Under the pieces are notes generated by a model. That model was not told the origin of the DNA and did not search any database. It saw nothing but the letters and a program-made list of their open reading frames with translations. The position numbers were made by a program, and so were the translations under genes. From Asticcacaulis sp. UBA2476 (GTDB lineage Bacteria > Pseudomonadota > Alphaproteobacteria > Caulobacterales > Caulobacteraceae): DNA of 62,948 nt. Where the stretch lies: NCBI GenBank assembly GCA_002342035.1, contig DDPE01000070.1:1-62948 (forward strand), read 5' to 3'. Each line of letters opens with the position of its first letter. Position 1 is the first letter of the stretch. This document shows, in pieces, positions 8,163 through 16,901 of the stretch.

Positions 8163-8696
8163 CTAAAGGAAAACGGAACTGCCGGCGTCGATGTAGACCG
8201 AGATGGCATATTCCATGTCAAGCAGAGCCACCTTGGTCACCGCAGCGACCAGGTCATGTATATTATGCGGTGGGGCGTCGGGGAACCGAGTGGCATAATC
8301 GGCGACGATTCGGGCATTGAGCAGGGCCAGAAAGACGCTGTAGCTGGCCATATAGTGGCTGGGCTGGATGCCTAAGCGAAAGTGAACTTCGCCGACCCGG
8401 ATGACGGCCGCGACATAATCGGGATCAAACTTCGCCTGCACCAGCCGCTGCCAGTGGATGAACTGCTGATCCTTGGCCCGCTCAATATGGGCGGCATCGC
8501 AGAAGTGCTGGGCAATAGCGTCGTGGCGAGCCACATGCTGATAAAAGCGGTCAAGCACATCCGGCAGGAGAGAGACAATGAAATCCTGATGGTCTTGGAT
8601 CGTGCGGCAGACGTCTTCATCAATCAGATGAAAATCCAGACGGCTGCGAATATCGGTAATCGTATGGCCTTGGGTGATGGAAGACGTGGCGGACAT
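8163..8696 (-). CDS. Stand-alone protoglobin / globin-coupled-sensor globin domain
   Basis: A 177-residue soluble haem protein, by similarity to the globin domain of HemAT/globin-coupled sensors. Helix-E-like QFIHWQRLVQAKFDPDYVAAVIRVGEVHFRLGIQPSHYMASY is diagnostic; the His in VGEVHFRLGI (residue ~105) is the expected proximal haem ligand. The family normally precedes a methyl-accepting, diguanylate cyclase or kinase domain, but here the protein ends shortly after the globin fold with no output domain. It could bind O2, NO or CO. No partner gene lies alongside. Confidence 0.85.
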   Translation of the reverse strand: MSATSSITQGHTITDIRSRLDFHLIDEDVCRTIQDHQDFIVSLLPDVLDRFYQHVARHDAIAQHFCDAAHIERAKDQQFIHWQRLVQAKFDPDYVAAVIRVGEVHFRLGIQPSHYMASYSVFLALLNARIVADYATRFPDAPPHNIHDLVAAVTKVALLDMEYAISVYIDAGSSVFL

Positions 8697-8783
8697 GACG
8701 ATTCCTCAAAGAAATATTGTGCCACAGTATCGCCGCAAAGTGCATAATAAGTTGTAAAGCCCGTCGCGGCATCTCGCCGCGGT

Positions 8784-10586
8784 TTAGTTCAGGGCTTCGA
8801 ACTGATCAATCAGGCTCTCTAAGCGTTGACAACCCAGCTTCCAGAACGCTTTTTCGCGCGGGTTCAGCCCGAACGGTGCCAGAGCCTCGATATAGGTTTT
8901 GGTGCCGCCAGCCGCCAGCAATTGCGCGTAAAGCGGCGTGAACCCAGCCGGGTCCTGACGGCGCTTTTCCATCAGGGAGGATACCAGCAAATCGCCGAAG
9001 CTATAGGCGTAGACGTAAAACGGTACATGGACGAAGTGGCTGATATAGGCCCACCAGTATTCATATCCATCGTTCAGTTTAATCGCGGGCCCTAGGCTTT
9101 CACCCATGATTTCAAGCCACAGGGCGTTCAGTTGATCAACGCTGACTTCGCCTTCCCTGCGGGCCGCGTGGAACCTCTCTTCAAAGCGGTGAAAGGCGAT
9201 CTGACGAATGACGGAGTTGAGGCCATCCTCAATCTTACCGGCCAGCAGAGCCTTTTTTTCATCAGCCGTGGCACCCGCCACCAGATGCTCGAACACCAGA
9301 CCTTCGGCGAAGATAGAGGCGGTTTCGGCAAGCGTCAGCGGTGTGTCAGCCAGGGTTGATCCCAGCGGGGCGGCGAGCGTTTGGTGCACCGCATGGCCCA
9401 GTTCGTGGGCTAAGGTCAAAACTTCGCGCCGATCGCCGGTAAAGTTGAGCATGACGTACGGGTGGTGCGATGACGACACCGGATGGGCATAGGCCCCGGA
9501 CGATTTACCGGCGCGGGGTGCGGCATCAATCCACGGCTTTTCAAAGAAGACCTTGGCACGCGCTTCGAAATCGCCGCCCATCTGGGCAAAGCTTTTGAGG
9601 ACGATGGTTTTGGCCTCATCCCAGCTATATTTTTTCTGAACGTCGCTGGTGATCGGCGCGTTGCGGTCCCAGAAATCAAGCTGCTTTTTGCCCATCAGTT
9701 TGGCTTTGAGGGCATAGTAACGGTGCGACAGGGCGGCATAGGATTCGCTGACCGCGTCGGCCATCGCATCGACGGCATCGGCATCGACTTCGTTGGCGAG
9801 GTGGCGGGACGAGGCGGGTGTGGTGTATTTGCGCCAGCGGTCGTCGATCTGTTTTTCAAAGGCCAGGGTGTTGAGCGCCAGCGCCAGCACCGGCGCATTG
9901 TCTTTCAGGGCCGCGCTCAGGCCATTAGCGGCAGCCTTGCGCACCGAACTTTGCGGCGCTGCCAGCCGCGACAGAGCTTCATTGAGGGTGAGACTTTCTT
10001 TGCCAACCTTGGCGCGCAGACGGGCCAGCGTCTCATCAAACAGGCGCGTCCATTGGGTGGTGGCGGGCATCCGCTCCAGCATCAGCTTTTCAAGCTCGGG
10101 CGACAATTCGTGGGGGCGGCCGGCGCGGATACGGCGCAACCATGGCCGCCATTTTGCGGCCCGCGAGGATTTCAGCGCCTGCTCGATCTCCCAGTCCTCA
10201 AGCTTATTCAGTTCCAGATTAAGAAACAGCGTGTCGGTCGACATCATCGCGACCTTGGCGCGCAGATCGGCGTCAAGCTTGGCTATACGCGCATCTTCGC
10301 GGTTAAGCGTGAAGGCAAGGGTCGCATAGGCCATGGCCCCGCTCAAACTGTCCATCGCCCGTTCATGCAGGGTCGCCGCCTGATCTATCAGCGCCCCAAG
10401 ACGCTCCGGGTCGTGCCGCCCGGCCAGAAACGCGCCGTTTAGCTTGGCGAGGTCTTTAATCAACCCTTGCGCCGTCTCAAGGTCGGCATTGATGCGTGCA
10501 TCATCAGGGCCACTATAGAGATCGGACAGATCCCATACGGGCAGTTGCGTTTCAGGATCGACGGGCAGGGGGGGATTTTTAGTCAT
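8784..10586 (-). CDS. pepF: M3-family oligoendopeptidase F
   Basis: A 600-residue zinc metallopeptidase that cuts short peptides in the cytoplasm. The active site HELGHAVHQ (His-Glu-x-x-His, residues ~392-400) sits in LTLAHELGHAVHQTLA, with the downstream third-ligand region ETASIFAEGLVFEHL. The YWWAYISHFVHVPFYVYAYSFGDLL segment is typical of the PepF/M3B group. ATG 10586 (MTKNPPLPVDPETQLPVWDL) is chosen because family similarity begins there; an upstream open extension of 119 codons has no family character. No signal peptide is seen. Confidence 0.92.
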   Translation of the reverse strand: MTKNPPLPVDPETQLPVWDLSDLYSGPDDARINADLETAQGLIKDLAKLNGAFLAGRHDPERLGALIDQAATLHERAMDSLSGAMAYATLAFTLNREDARIAKLDADLRAKVAMMSTDTLFLNLELNKLEDWEIEQALKSSRAAKWRPWLRRIRAGRPHELSPELEKLMLERMPATTQWTRLFDETLARLRAKVGKESLTLNEALSRLAAPQSSVRKAAANGLSAALKDNAPVLALALNTLAFEKQIDDRWRKYTTPASSRHLANEVDADAVDAMADAVSESYAALSHRYYALKAKLMGKKQLDFWDRNAPITSDVQKKYSWDEAKTIVLKSFAQMGGDFEARAKVFFEKPWIDAAPRAGKSSGAYAHPVSSSHHPYVMLNFTGDRREVLTLAHELGHAVHQTLAAPLGSTLADTPLTLAETASIFAEGLVFEHLVAGATADEKKALLAGKIEDGLNSVIRQIAFHRFEERFHAARREGEVSVDQLNALWLEIMGESLGPAIKLNDGYEYWWAYISHFVHVPFYVYAYSFGDLLVSSLMEKRRQDPAGFTPLYAQLLAAGGTKTYIEALAPFGLNPREKAFWKLGCQRLESLIDQFEALN

Positions 10587-10696
10587 GTCGCGTTCAACCA
10601 CACTGGCGGTTAAAAATCGAGAGGTATAATTCCATAAGAATATTTGTGAATTTTTCTTATGCCGTGTTAGGCTGACGACTTCAAAGGAGACTATCC

Positions 10697-10960
10697 ATGG
10701 CCACCATGACTGTATCCCTGCCTGACCCGATGAAAGACTGGGTGGAAGAACTGACGCATAAGGGTGAATATGCCAGTTCCAGCGATTATGTCCGTGACCT
10801 GATCCGCCGCGATAAGGAGCGTCGGGGGCAGTCCCTGACCATGGACGAATTGCGCCAGATCGTCGCCGATGCCCGCGACAGCGGTGAAAGCCCGCGCCGC
10901 GTCGATGATATATTTGCTGAAGCGCGTAAAATCGTTGCGGCACGCAAAGAGGCGAGTTGA
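10697..10960 (+). CDS. parD: ParD-like type II antitoxin
   Basis: An 87-residue protein beginning MATMTVSLPDPMKDWVEELTHKG, followed by GEYASSSDYVRDLIRRDKER. This is the ribbon-helix-helix DNA-binding domain of ParD/CopG-type antitoxins. The C-terminal half is charged and likely wraps the toxin. It ends with TGA at 10958-10960, directly before the toxin GTG. AAAGGAG precedes the ATG. Such antitoxins normally repress their own operon, probably from the AT-rich 110-bp gap shared with pepF. Confidence 0.92.
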   Translation: MATMTVSLPDPMKDWVEELTHKGEYASSSDYVRDLIRRDKERRGQSLTMDELRQIVADARDSGESPRRVDDIFAEARKIVAARKEAS

Positions 10961-11251
10961 GTGCGTGAATACCGATTAAGCCAGCGGGCCGATAGCGACC
11001 TCCTCCAAATTTTCATCTATGGTCTTGAGCAGTTTGGTCTTGGTCAGGCTGAAAAGTATCAGTCTGAGTTTCAGGACGTGTTTTCATTGCTGGCCGAAAA
11101 TCCTTTGCTTGGCCGCGCCGCTGATCAGATCGGAAAAGGTGTACGCCGTCATGAGCGCGGCAGTCACATCATACTTTATGACGTAAAAACGTATGGCGTG
11201 TTCATTTTGGCATTAGTCCATAAGCATAGCGTTCGTGGACTCAGAGTATAG
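10961..11251 (+). CDS. parE: ParE-like type II toxin
   Basis: A 96-residue protein of the RelE/ParE superfamily: MREYRLSQRADSDLLQIFIYGLEQFG, then GRAADQIGKGVRRHERGSHIILYDV, and a C-terminal ILALVHKHSV strand. ParE toxins inhibit DNA gyrase, while RelE types cut mRNA. The pairing with ParD and the arginine-rich centre favour ParE. The start is GTG 10961, immediately after the antitoxin stop, consistent with coupled translation. Confidence 0.9.
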   Translation: MREYRLSQRADSDLLQIFIYGLEQFGLGQAEKYQSEFQDVFSLLAENPLLGRAADQIGKGVRRHERGSHIILYDVKTYGVFILALVHKHSVRGLRV

Positions 11252-11410
11252 CTCATGGCTTTACGGACAAACCCCGTCCATCCGTACTGAAACGATACAT
11301 TAACCACATGTCTTGACGTGATTTTCACCTGATGGGCGTAAACCTGTCTCAAAATAATCCGGTTTAGCGGAAATGTCCGCAACTGATAATTAGATGAGAT
11401 GGGTGTTTAC

Positions 11411-12898
11411 ATGGCTAAGACGATACTGATCGCCGATGACGATCCGACGCAGCGTCGCCTGATTCAGGCCGTTTTGGAACGCGAAGGCTTTGGGGTGGTG
11501 CACGCGGAAAACGGCGCGCAGGCCTATGATCGCCTGTCGGGTGGGCAAACCATTGATGCGGTAATCCTTGATCTGGTCATGCCGGGGCAATCGGGCATTG
11601 ATACCCTAAAAGACATTCGCGCTGCCGGTATCAAAACGCCGGTGGTGGTGCTGACCGCGTCGGGCGGGATCGACACGGTCGTCAAGGCCATGCAGGCCGG
11701 GGCACAGGATTTCTTCATCAAGCCCGCGTCACCTGAACGCATCGTGGTCAGCGTCCGCAACGCGCTGCAAATGGGCGATATGGTCGCCGAAGTGCAGCGA
11801 CTCAAGAAACACACCACGGGCCGCACCTCGTTTGATGATCTGGTGGGTGCGTCTCAGGCCATGCTGATGGTCCGCCGTCTGGGTGAACGCGCCGCCAAGT
11901 CCAACATTCCGGTGCTGATCCTGGGCGAAAGCGGGGTCGGTAAGGAACTGATCGCGCGCGCCATTCAGGGCTCATCGGAGCGGGCGGGCAAGCCGTTTGT
12001 GGCCGTTAACTGTGGGGCTTTGCCGGAAAATCTGGTGGAATCGATCCTGTTCGGTCACGAAAAAGGCTCGTTCACCGGCGCGTCGGATAAGCATCTGGGC
12101 AAGTTCCAGGAAGCTAATGGCGGGACTTTGTTCCTTGATGAAATAGGGGAACTGCCGCTCGATATGCAGGTCAAGCTGCTGCGGGCGCTGCAGGAAGGCG
12201 AGATCGATCCGGTCGGCTCAAAGCGCCCGGTCAAGGTCGATGTCCGCATCATTTCCGCCACCAACCGTAATTTGCAGGATCAGGTCAAGGCCGGTGCCTT
12301 CCGCGAAGACCTGTTTTATCGCCTGAACGTCTTTCCGGTCGATGCGCCGAGTTTGCGCGAACGCCGCGAAGATATTCCGGCGCTGGTGGAACATTTCATC
12401 CGCCGCTTCAATATCGAAGAAGGCAAGCGCGTCACCGGCGTGTCGCCCGAAGCCCTGCACATGCTGACCCAGTATGACTGGCCCGGCAATGTCCGCCAGT
12501 TGGAAAACACCATCTACCGCGCCATCGTGCTGTCGGATACGCCGCACCTTCAGGCGTTCGATTTTCCTGCCATCAGCGGTCAGAGCGCGCCTATGCCGGC
12601 CCCAGCCAGCTATGCGACGGCGTCTGAGGCGGCCCCCGCGCCGACCTTGCCGCAGGTAATTGTTGAGCATCAGGCGGCCTTTAATGAGCTGCATCAGGAC
12701 GCGCCAGTTCGTATTCTGGACGACAAGGGCCACCTGCGTAAGCTTGAGGAAATCGAGCGCGATCTGATCGAGCATGCCATCGGCGTCTATGCCGGTCATA
12801 TGTCCGAAGTCGCTCGCCGCTTAGGCATTGGCCGCTCGACGCTGTATCGCAAGGTGCGGGACTGCGGCCTTGAGGGCATGGTGAAGGACGCGAGTTAA
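11411..12898 (+). CDS. NtrC-family sigma-54-dependent response regulator
   Basis: A 495-residue regulator with three domains. The receiver domain (residues 1-~120) carries the acidic pocket in IADDDPTQ and phosphoacceptor Asp54 in VILDLVMPG. The AAA+ domain has Walker A GESGVGKE, the sigma-54 contact loop as GSFTGA, and Walker B GGTLFLDEIGELP. The C-terminus is a Fis-type helix-turn-helix (MSEVARRLGIGRSTLYRK). A second Met codon (11411) is preferred to 11399 because the receiver begins there. Caulobacteraceae use such regulators (for example TacA, FlbD) in cell-cycle and flagellar control, but I cannot assign an orthologue. No kinase gene is adjacent. Confidence 0.93.
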   Translation: MAKTILIADDDPTQRRLIQAVLEREGFGVVHAENGAQAYDRLSGGQTIDAVILDLVMPGQSGIDTLKDIRAAGIKTPVVVLTASGGIDTVVKAMQAGAQDFFIKPASPERIVVSVRNALQMGDMVAEVQRLKKHTTGRTSFDDLVGASQAMLMVRRLGERAAKSNIPVLILGESGVGKELIARAIQGSSERAGKPFVAVNCGALPENLVESILFGHEKGSFTGASDKHLGKFQEANGGTLFLDEIGELPLDMQVKLLRALQEGEIDPVGSKRPVKVDVRIISATNRNLQDQVKAGAFREDLFYRLNVFPVDAPSLRERREDIPALVEHFIRRFNIEEGKRVTGVSPEALHMLTQYDWPGNVRQLENTIYRAIVLSDTPHLQAFDFPAISGQSAPMPAPASYATASEAAPAPTLPQVIVEHQAAFNELHQDAPVRILDDKGHLRKLEEIERDLIEHAIGVYAGHMSEVARRLGIGRSTLYRKVRDCGLEGMVKDAS

Positions 12899-12999
12899 TT
12901 ACCTCACCTAAAAGTTTGACGCTGCGCATCAATACATTTTGGGTGAATTCATAAGGTCACATAAAAGTTCGGGGCGGTCCGTCACTTTGATGTGGCTTT

Positions 13000-13581
13000 T
13001 TATTGTGGAAACGATTTCGCCAGTTCGTCGGCGACCGGGCGATCGGCATCGGGCTTGATAAAGCTCAAGGTCGCGCGGCCGACATGGATGCCGAATTTCG
13101 AGACATCGGCGCGGTTTATCGCGACTCCATCAGCCACCAGATGCGACCAGTCATCGAACCTGAGTTTGATGGTCTTGCCCTTATAGGGTACGTTCAGGTC
13201 ATACTGGATGCGGATGGCATTGCCGCGATTGGTGATTTTCGCTACCCCTTCGACATCACCAGCACGACCTTCGTAGAGGCCTTCGCCGGTTTTGGTGAAC
13301 ACCCAGGTGCGGCGCTGACGCTCACCGTCATTCCATAGAAACTGCTCATCCAGCGTAAAGCCGCTGTTGGTTTTGGTGCCGTATGTCACGACCGAAAAGG
13401 TGCGCGTGACTTTGGTGGCGCGATCCTCAAACGTCCCGTAGGCCAGAGTCTTGCCCGCGAAATATTCTTCCAGAACGAACTTCGGTGTGGCTTGCGAATT
13501 GTCGGCCATATCCAGCGACGCACAGGCCGATAAGGCCAGCGTGCTGACGGCGGCAATGAGGGCGGCAGGACGAATGAACAT
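13000..13581 (-). CDS. DUF3833 lipoprotein
   Basis: A 193-residue protein with a lipoprotein signal (LALSACASLDM, lipobox LSAC at ~17-20). The mature domain, VLEEYFAGKTLAYGTFEDRATKVTRTFSV ... EQFLWNDGERQRRTWVFTKTG, matches the DUF3833 family of uncharacterised outer-membrane or periplasmic lipoproteins. In other bacteria this family is often seen near fatty-acid or mycosporine-type gene sets, but no such neighbour is present here. Function unknown. Confidence 0.85.
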   Translation of the reverse strand: MFIRPAALIAAVSTLALSACASLDMADNSQATPKFVLEEYFAGKTLAYGTFEDRATKVTRTFSVVTYGTKTNSGFTLDEQFLWNDGERQRRTWVFTKTGEGLYEGRAGDVEGVAKITNRGNAIRIQYDLNVPYKGKTIKLRFDDWSHLVADGVAINRADVSKFGIHVGRATLSFIKPDADRPVADELAKSFPQ

Positions 13582-13652
13582 GGCGTTAGCTCCGGTTGTG
13601 AAAACTTACGCTTTCTACGAACGGGGGCCGATTTTGGACTGATTTCTTAGAA

Positions 13653-13774
13653 CCTCCCCTGATGCAGGGGAGGAGGAGGCCCAAAGGGCCGGAGGTGGGG
13701 TTACAGCGCCGAAGATTAACCCCCTCTTCTGTTTAAGCGCGCTTAAACAGAAGCTCCCCCTACATTAGGGGGAG
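13653..13774. repeat. Cluster of palindromic intergenic repeats
   Basis: Four hairpins are packed between two genes. The first is CCTCCCCTG/CAGGGGAGG at 13653-13673. The second is GGCCC-AAA-GGGCC near 13679-13691. The third is a perfect 28-bp palindrome at 13726-13753, centred on GCGCGC. The fourth is CTCCCCCT/AGGGGGAG at 13754-13774. A related element is at 44717-44765. These look like REP-type mobile palindromes rather than a simple terminator. Confidence 0.7.
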
Positions 13775-13794
13775 TTCTTATTAGGGGAGGGCGC

Positions 13795-14190
13795 TTATCG
13801 ACGTCGCTCTACTTCAATCGCCTTCTCGACCACAGCCCACATTTTACTTGCGAACTGCCGCATAGCTGTAAGGTCAATCTCTTCGGCGTGGGTAGTTGGG
13901 ATAAAACTATCCAGACCCGCATCCATCTTGCCGTGCCATTGCTGCAATTTGGCATACAATGTAGTCGCGTCATTTACGCCCGCAAAATAATCATCATTAC
14001 GAGCGTAAACATATGCGCAATTTCCATCTTTTATGATGCTGGAAACTGGCCCGGCCAATGCGTCTTGCCAAATTTCAAGGTCGATCCAGCAGGAACGACC
14101 CCGTTCGCTTTGCCAAGCGTATTGAGCGAGTGGAAAAACATATGCGGCCTCAAATGCGGCAACAAGATTTGTTGGATTTTCACCACTCAT
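13795..14190 (-). CDS. Hypothetical protein
   Basis: A 131-residue soluble protein (MSGENPTNLVAAFEAAYVFPLAQYAW...) without a signal peptide or motif that I recognise. The C-terminal third is helical and charged (FASKMWAVVEKAIEVERRR). It lies 23 bp downstream of lepA on the same strand and could be read through from it. Codon use is less GC-rich than in its neighbours, so it may be an accessory gene. Confidence 0.6.
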   Translation of the reverse strand: MSGENPTNLVAAFEAAYVFPLAQYAWQSERGRSCWIDLEIWQDALAGPVSSIIKDGNCAYVYARNDDYFAGVNDATTLYAKLQQWHGKMDAGLDSFIPTTHAEEIDLTAMRQFASKMWAVVEKAIEVERRR

Positions 14191-14213
14191 CTAAGAAAGG
14201 CCGCCGTTCCCGA

Positions 14214-16031
14214 TCAATCATTATCCATCTTAAGCGCGGCAATGAAGGCTTCCTGCGGGATTTCGACTTTGCCGAACTGCCGCATCTTCTTCTTGCCTTC
14301 CTTCTGCTTTTCTAGAAGCTTTTTCTTACGGGTCGCGTCACCACCATAACATTTCGCGGTCACGTCCTTACGCAGGGCCCGCACGGTTTCACGCGCGATG
14401 ATGCGCCCGCCTATGGCCGCCTGAATCGGGATGACAAACAGGTGCTGCGGGATCAGGTCTTTCATCTTTTCGCACATACCGCGGCCGCGCATTTCGGCTC
14501 GGTCCTTGTGCACCAGCATCGACAGCGCATCGACCGGCTCAGCGTTGACCAGGATCGACATTTTCACGAGGTCACCTTCGCGGTATTCCTCGATCGTATA
14601 GTCAAACGACGCATAGCCCTTAGAGATCGACTTCAGGCGGTCATAGAAATCGAACACGACCTCATTGAGCGGCAGATTATAGACGATCATGGCGCGCGTG
14701 CCGACGTAGGACAGGTCAAGTTGCACCCCGCGGCGATCCTGACACAGCTTGATGACCGCGCCCAGATAATCGTCGGGCGTGAAGATGGTCGCCTTGATCC
14801 ACGGTTCTTCGATATGGTCGATCTTGACCACGTCCGGCATGTCGGCGGGGTTATGCAGATCAATCTCATCGCCGTTGTTCATATAGATCTTATAAACCAC
14901 GGACGGGGCGGTCGCGATCAGATCAAGATTGAACTCACGCGACAGACGTTCCTGAATGATTTCAAGGTGCAGTAGGCCCAAAAACCCGCAGCGGAACCCG
15001 AACCCAAGCGCGGCTGAGGTTTCCATCTCATAGGAGAAACTGGCGTCATTCAGGCGCAGACGGCCCATGGCGGCGCGCAGATCTTCAAAATCGGCCGCAT
15101 CGACCGGGAAGATACCGCAGAATACCACCGGCTGGACCTCTTTAAAGCCGGTCATGGCCTTGGCGGTCGGTTTGCGCTCATCGGTGATGGTGTCACCGAC
15201 GGCGGCGTCGGACACTTCCTTGATCTGGGCGGTGAAAAAGCCGATTTCGCCGGGGCCAAGCGCCTCAACGTCGGTCGCCTTGGGCTGGAACACCCCCAGT
15301 TTGTCGATCTTGTAGGTCGCACCGGCGTTCATCAGCTTGACCTGCTGGCCGGGCTTCATCACGCCGTCAAACACCCGCACCAGAACGATCACGCCCAGAT
15401 AAGCGTCGTACCAGGCATCAACCAGCAGCGCCTTAAGCGGGGCGGTGACATCGCCCTTGGGCGGCGGCAGCTTGGCGACGATGGCCTCCAGCACGTCCTC
15501 AATCCCGATACCGGACTTGGCCGAACACAGCACGGCCTCACTGGCGTCAATGCCGATCACGTCTTCGATCTGGGCGCGGATGCGCTCAGGCTCAGCCGCC
15601 GGCAGATCGACTTTGTTCAGCACCGGCACGATTTCGTGGTTGTTATCAATCGCCTGATAGACATTGGCAAGCGTTTGCGCCTCGACGCCCTGCGACGCAT
15701 CGACCACCAAAATCGAGCCTTCGCACGCCGCCAATGAGCGCGACACTTCGTAGGCAAAGTCAACGTGGCCCGGCGTGTCCATCAGGTTAAGGATATAGGA
15801 TTTGCCGTCCTTGGCCTTATAGTTCAGGCGCACGGTCTGGGCTTTGATGGTGATGCCGCGCTCACGCTCGATATCCATATTGTCGAGCACCTGCTCCTTC
15901 ATTTCCCGCGCGGTCAGGCCGCCGGTGAACTGGATCAGACGATCAGACAGGGTCGATTTCCCGTGGTCGATGTGGGCCACGATGGAAAAGTTACGGATCA
16001 GGGATAAATCGGTTTTGGATTCTGCGCTCAT
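14214..16031 (-). CDS. lepA: Elongation factor 4 (LepA)
   Basis: A 605-residue translational GTPase that acts on stalled or mis-translocated ribosomes. The G domain has G1 AHIDHGKSTL (~residues 17-26), G2 region ERERGITIKAQTV, G3 DTPGHVDF and G4 LNKVDLP. The LepA-specific C-terminal domain ends GGDATRKKKLLEKQKEGKK...GKVEIPQEAFIAALK. The start is set at ATG 16031 (MSAESKTDLSLIRNFSIVAH), which gives the family's usual length. An upstream in-frame extension of 18 codons is not family-like. Confidence 0.97.
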   Translation of the reverse strand: MSAESKTDLSLIRNFSIVAHIDHGKSTLSDRLIQFTGGLTAREMKEQVLDNMDIERERGITIKAQTVRLNYKAKDGKSYILNLMDTPGHVDFAYEVSRSLAACEGSILVVDASQGVEAQTLANVYQAIDNNHEIVPVLNKVDLPAAEPERIRAQIEDVIGIDASEAVLCSAKSGIGIEDVLEAIVAKLPPPKGDVTAPLKALLVDAWYDAYLGVIVLVRVFDGVMKPGQQVKLMNAGATYKIDKLGVFQPKATDVEALGPGEIGFFTAQIKEVSDAAVGDTITDERKPTAKAMTGFKEVQPVVFCGIFPVDAADFEDLRAAMGRLRLNDASFSYEMETSAALGFGFRCGFLGLLHLEIIQERLSREFNLDLIATAPSVVYKIYMNNGDEIDLHNPADMPDVVKIDHIEEPWIKATIFTPDDYLGAVIKLCQDRRGVQLDLSYVGTRAMIVYNLPLNEVVFDFYDRLKSISKGYASFDYTIEEYREGDLVKMSILVNAEPVDALSMLVHKDRAEMRGRGMCEKMKDLIPQHLFVIPIQAAIGGRIIARETVRALRKDVTAKCYGGDATRKKKLLEKQKEGKKKMRQFGKVEIPQEAFIAALKMDND

Positions 16032-16115
16032 GGCCGTGGCGATAGCATGTGCCACAAGGGAAGGGAAGGGGGCAGGCGGGGGCACGGCCCCTGCACCCGG
16101 ATGTTAATCGTGGGC

Positions 16116-16901
16116 TTAATAGCTCTCCCCGATGATCTGGCCGTAGTTGACGATCTTAACTTCGTTATCGTTTTTACGAACGGCGTTGCCCGCGCCACCG
16201 CCTACGCGGCTTCTGGACTGACCAGCCATACCGGCATTGCCGCCGTCTCCGCCTGCATTGCCTTTGGTGCCGCCTGCGCCGCCGCCACCGATGGTGCCGA
16301 TGCGGCCCTTGTTGCCAACGCCATTGAATTGATCATCGGAATTGACCGCCGAACCGGCAGCCCCTTCGCGACCGTTAGGAAAGCCGCCCCCGCCGCCGGA
16401 ACCGCCCACGCTGCTGCCATTGGCTCCGGCACCGCCACCACCTCCGGCCTTGACGGAGCCTTTTCCGGTGACAATGATGTGGATTGGCGCGCGGGCAAAG
16501 ATGGCGTCGCCGCCGCGTCCGCCATCAGCCGCCCCCGGAACCTCGCCGCCATTGCCGCCGTCTCCGCCGCCGCCGTAGACATTGCCGTCAACGATCAGCC
16601 ACAGTTGGGCGTCCTTTGGCCATTCACCAGTGTCGATGCCGTGACCGCCGCCCGATGCGCCTAAAATATTGGTCTTGGCGGGCACCACAAAGGCAAAGCT
16701 GGCCGGACTTTGGCCGGTGTAGCCTGACTTGTCGGCCAGAGCGCGCAGATTGGTGCGGCGGTTGGTGATGTCCGTGATCTGAATGACTTTGGTGTTGTCA
16801 TCAGGCATGGCGGGCGGCATAGCGGGTGCTGTTTGCCCCCACGAGACGGCAGGCAGGAGTGCTGCGGCGGCAACCGCCGTGATAAACCCGCGCCGGATCA
16901 T
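16116..16901 (-). CDS. Secreted glycine-rich protein coupled to the Svx-like protease gene
   Basis: A 261-residue protein with a signal peptide (MIRRGFITAVAAAALLPAVSWGQ). After an N-terminal segment of ~75 residues it is built of glycine-rich tracts (VYGGGGDGGNGGEVPG, AGGGGGAGANGSSVGGSGG, GGGAGGTKGNAGGDGGNAG) broken by short strands such as IHIIVTGKGSVKAG. This resembles glycine-rich polyproline-II-like or parallel beta structures seen in surface and adhesin proteins. ATG 16901 overlaps the stop of the upstream protease gene as ATGA, so the two are translationally coupled. The function is unknown; substrate binding or surface display is possible but is inference. Confidence 0.8.
   Translation of the reverse strand: MIRRGFITAVAAAALLPAVSWGQTAPAMPPAMPDDNTKVIQITDITNRRTNLRALADKSGYTGQSPASFAFVVPAKTNILGASGGGHGIDTGEWPKDAQLWLIVDGNVYGGGGDGGNGGEVPGAADGGRGGDAIFARAPIHIIVTGKGSVKAGGGGGAGANGSSVGGSGGGGGFPNGREGAAGSAVNSDDQFNGVGNKGRIGTIGGGGAGGTKGNAGGDGGNAGMAGQSRSRVGGGAGNAVRKNDNEVKIVNYGQIIGESY

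Noticed and set aside
9483..10442. A 319-residue plus-strand open frame inside pepF
   Set aside because: Antisense to a clear M3 peptidase with an HELGH site; no recognisable domain.
13726..13753. The 28-bp perfect palindrome as a phage or element attachment site
   Set aside because: There is no integrase, no duplicated flank and no second copy in the window; a repeat-type element is the simpler reading.
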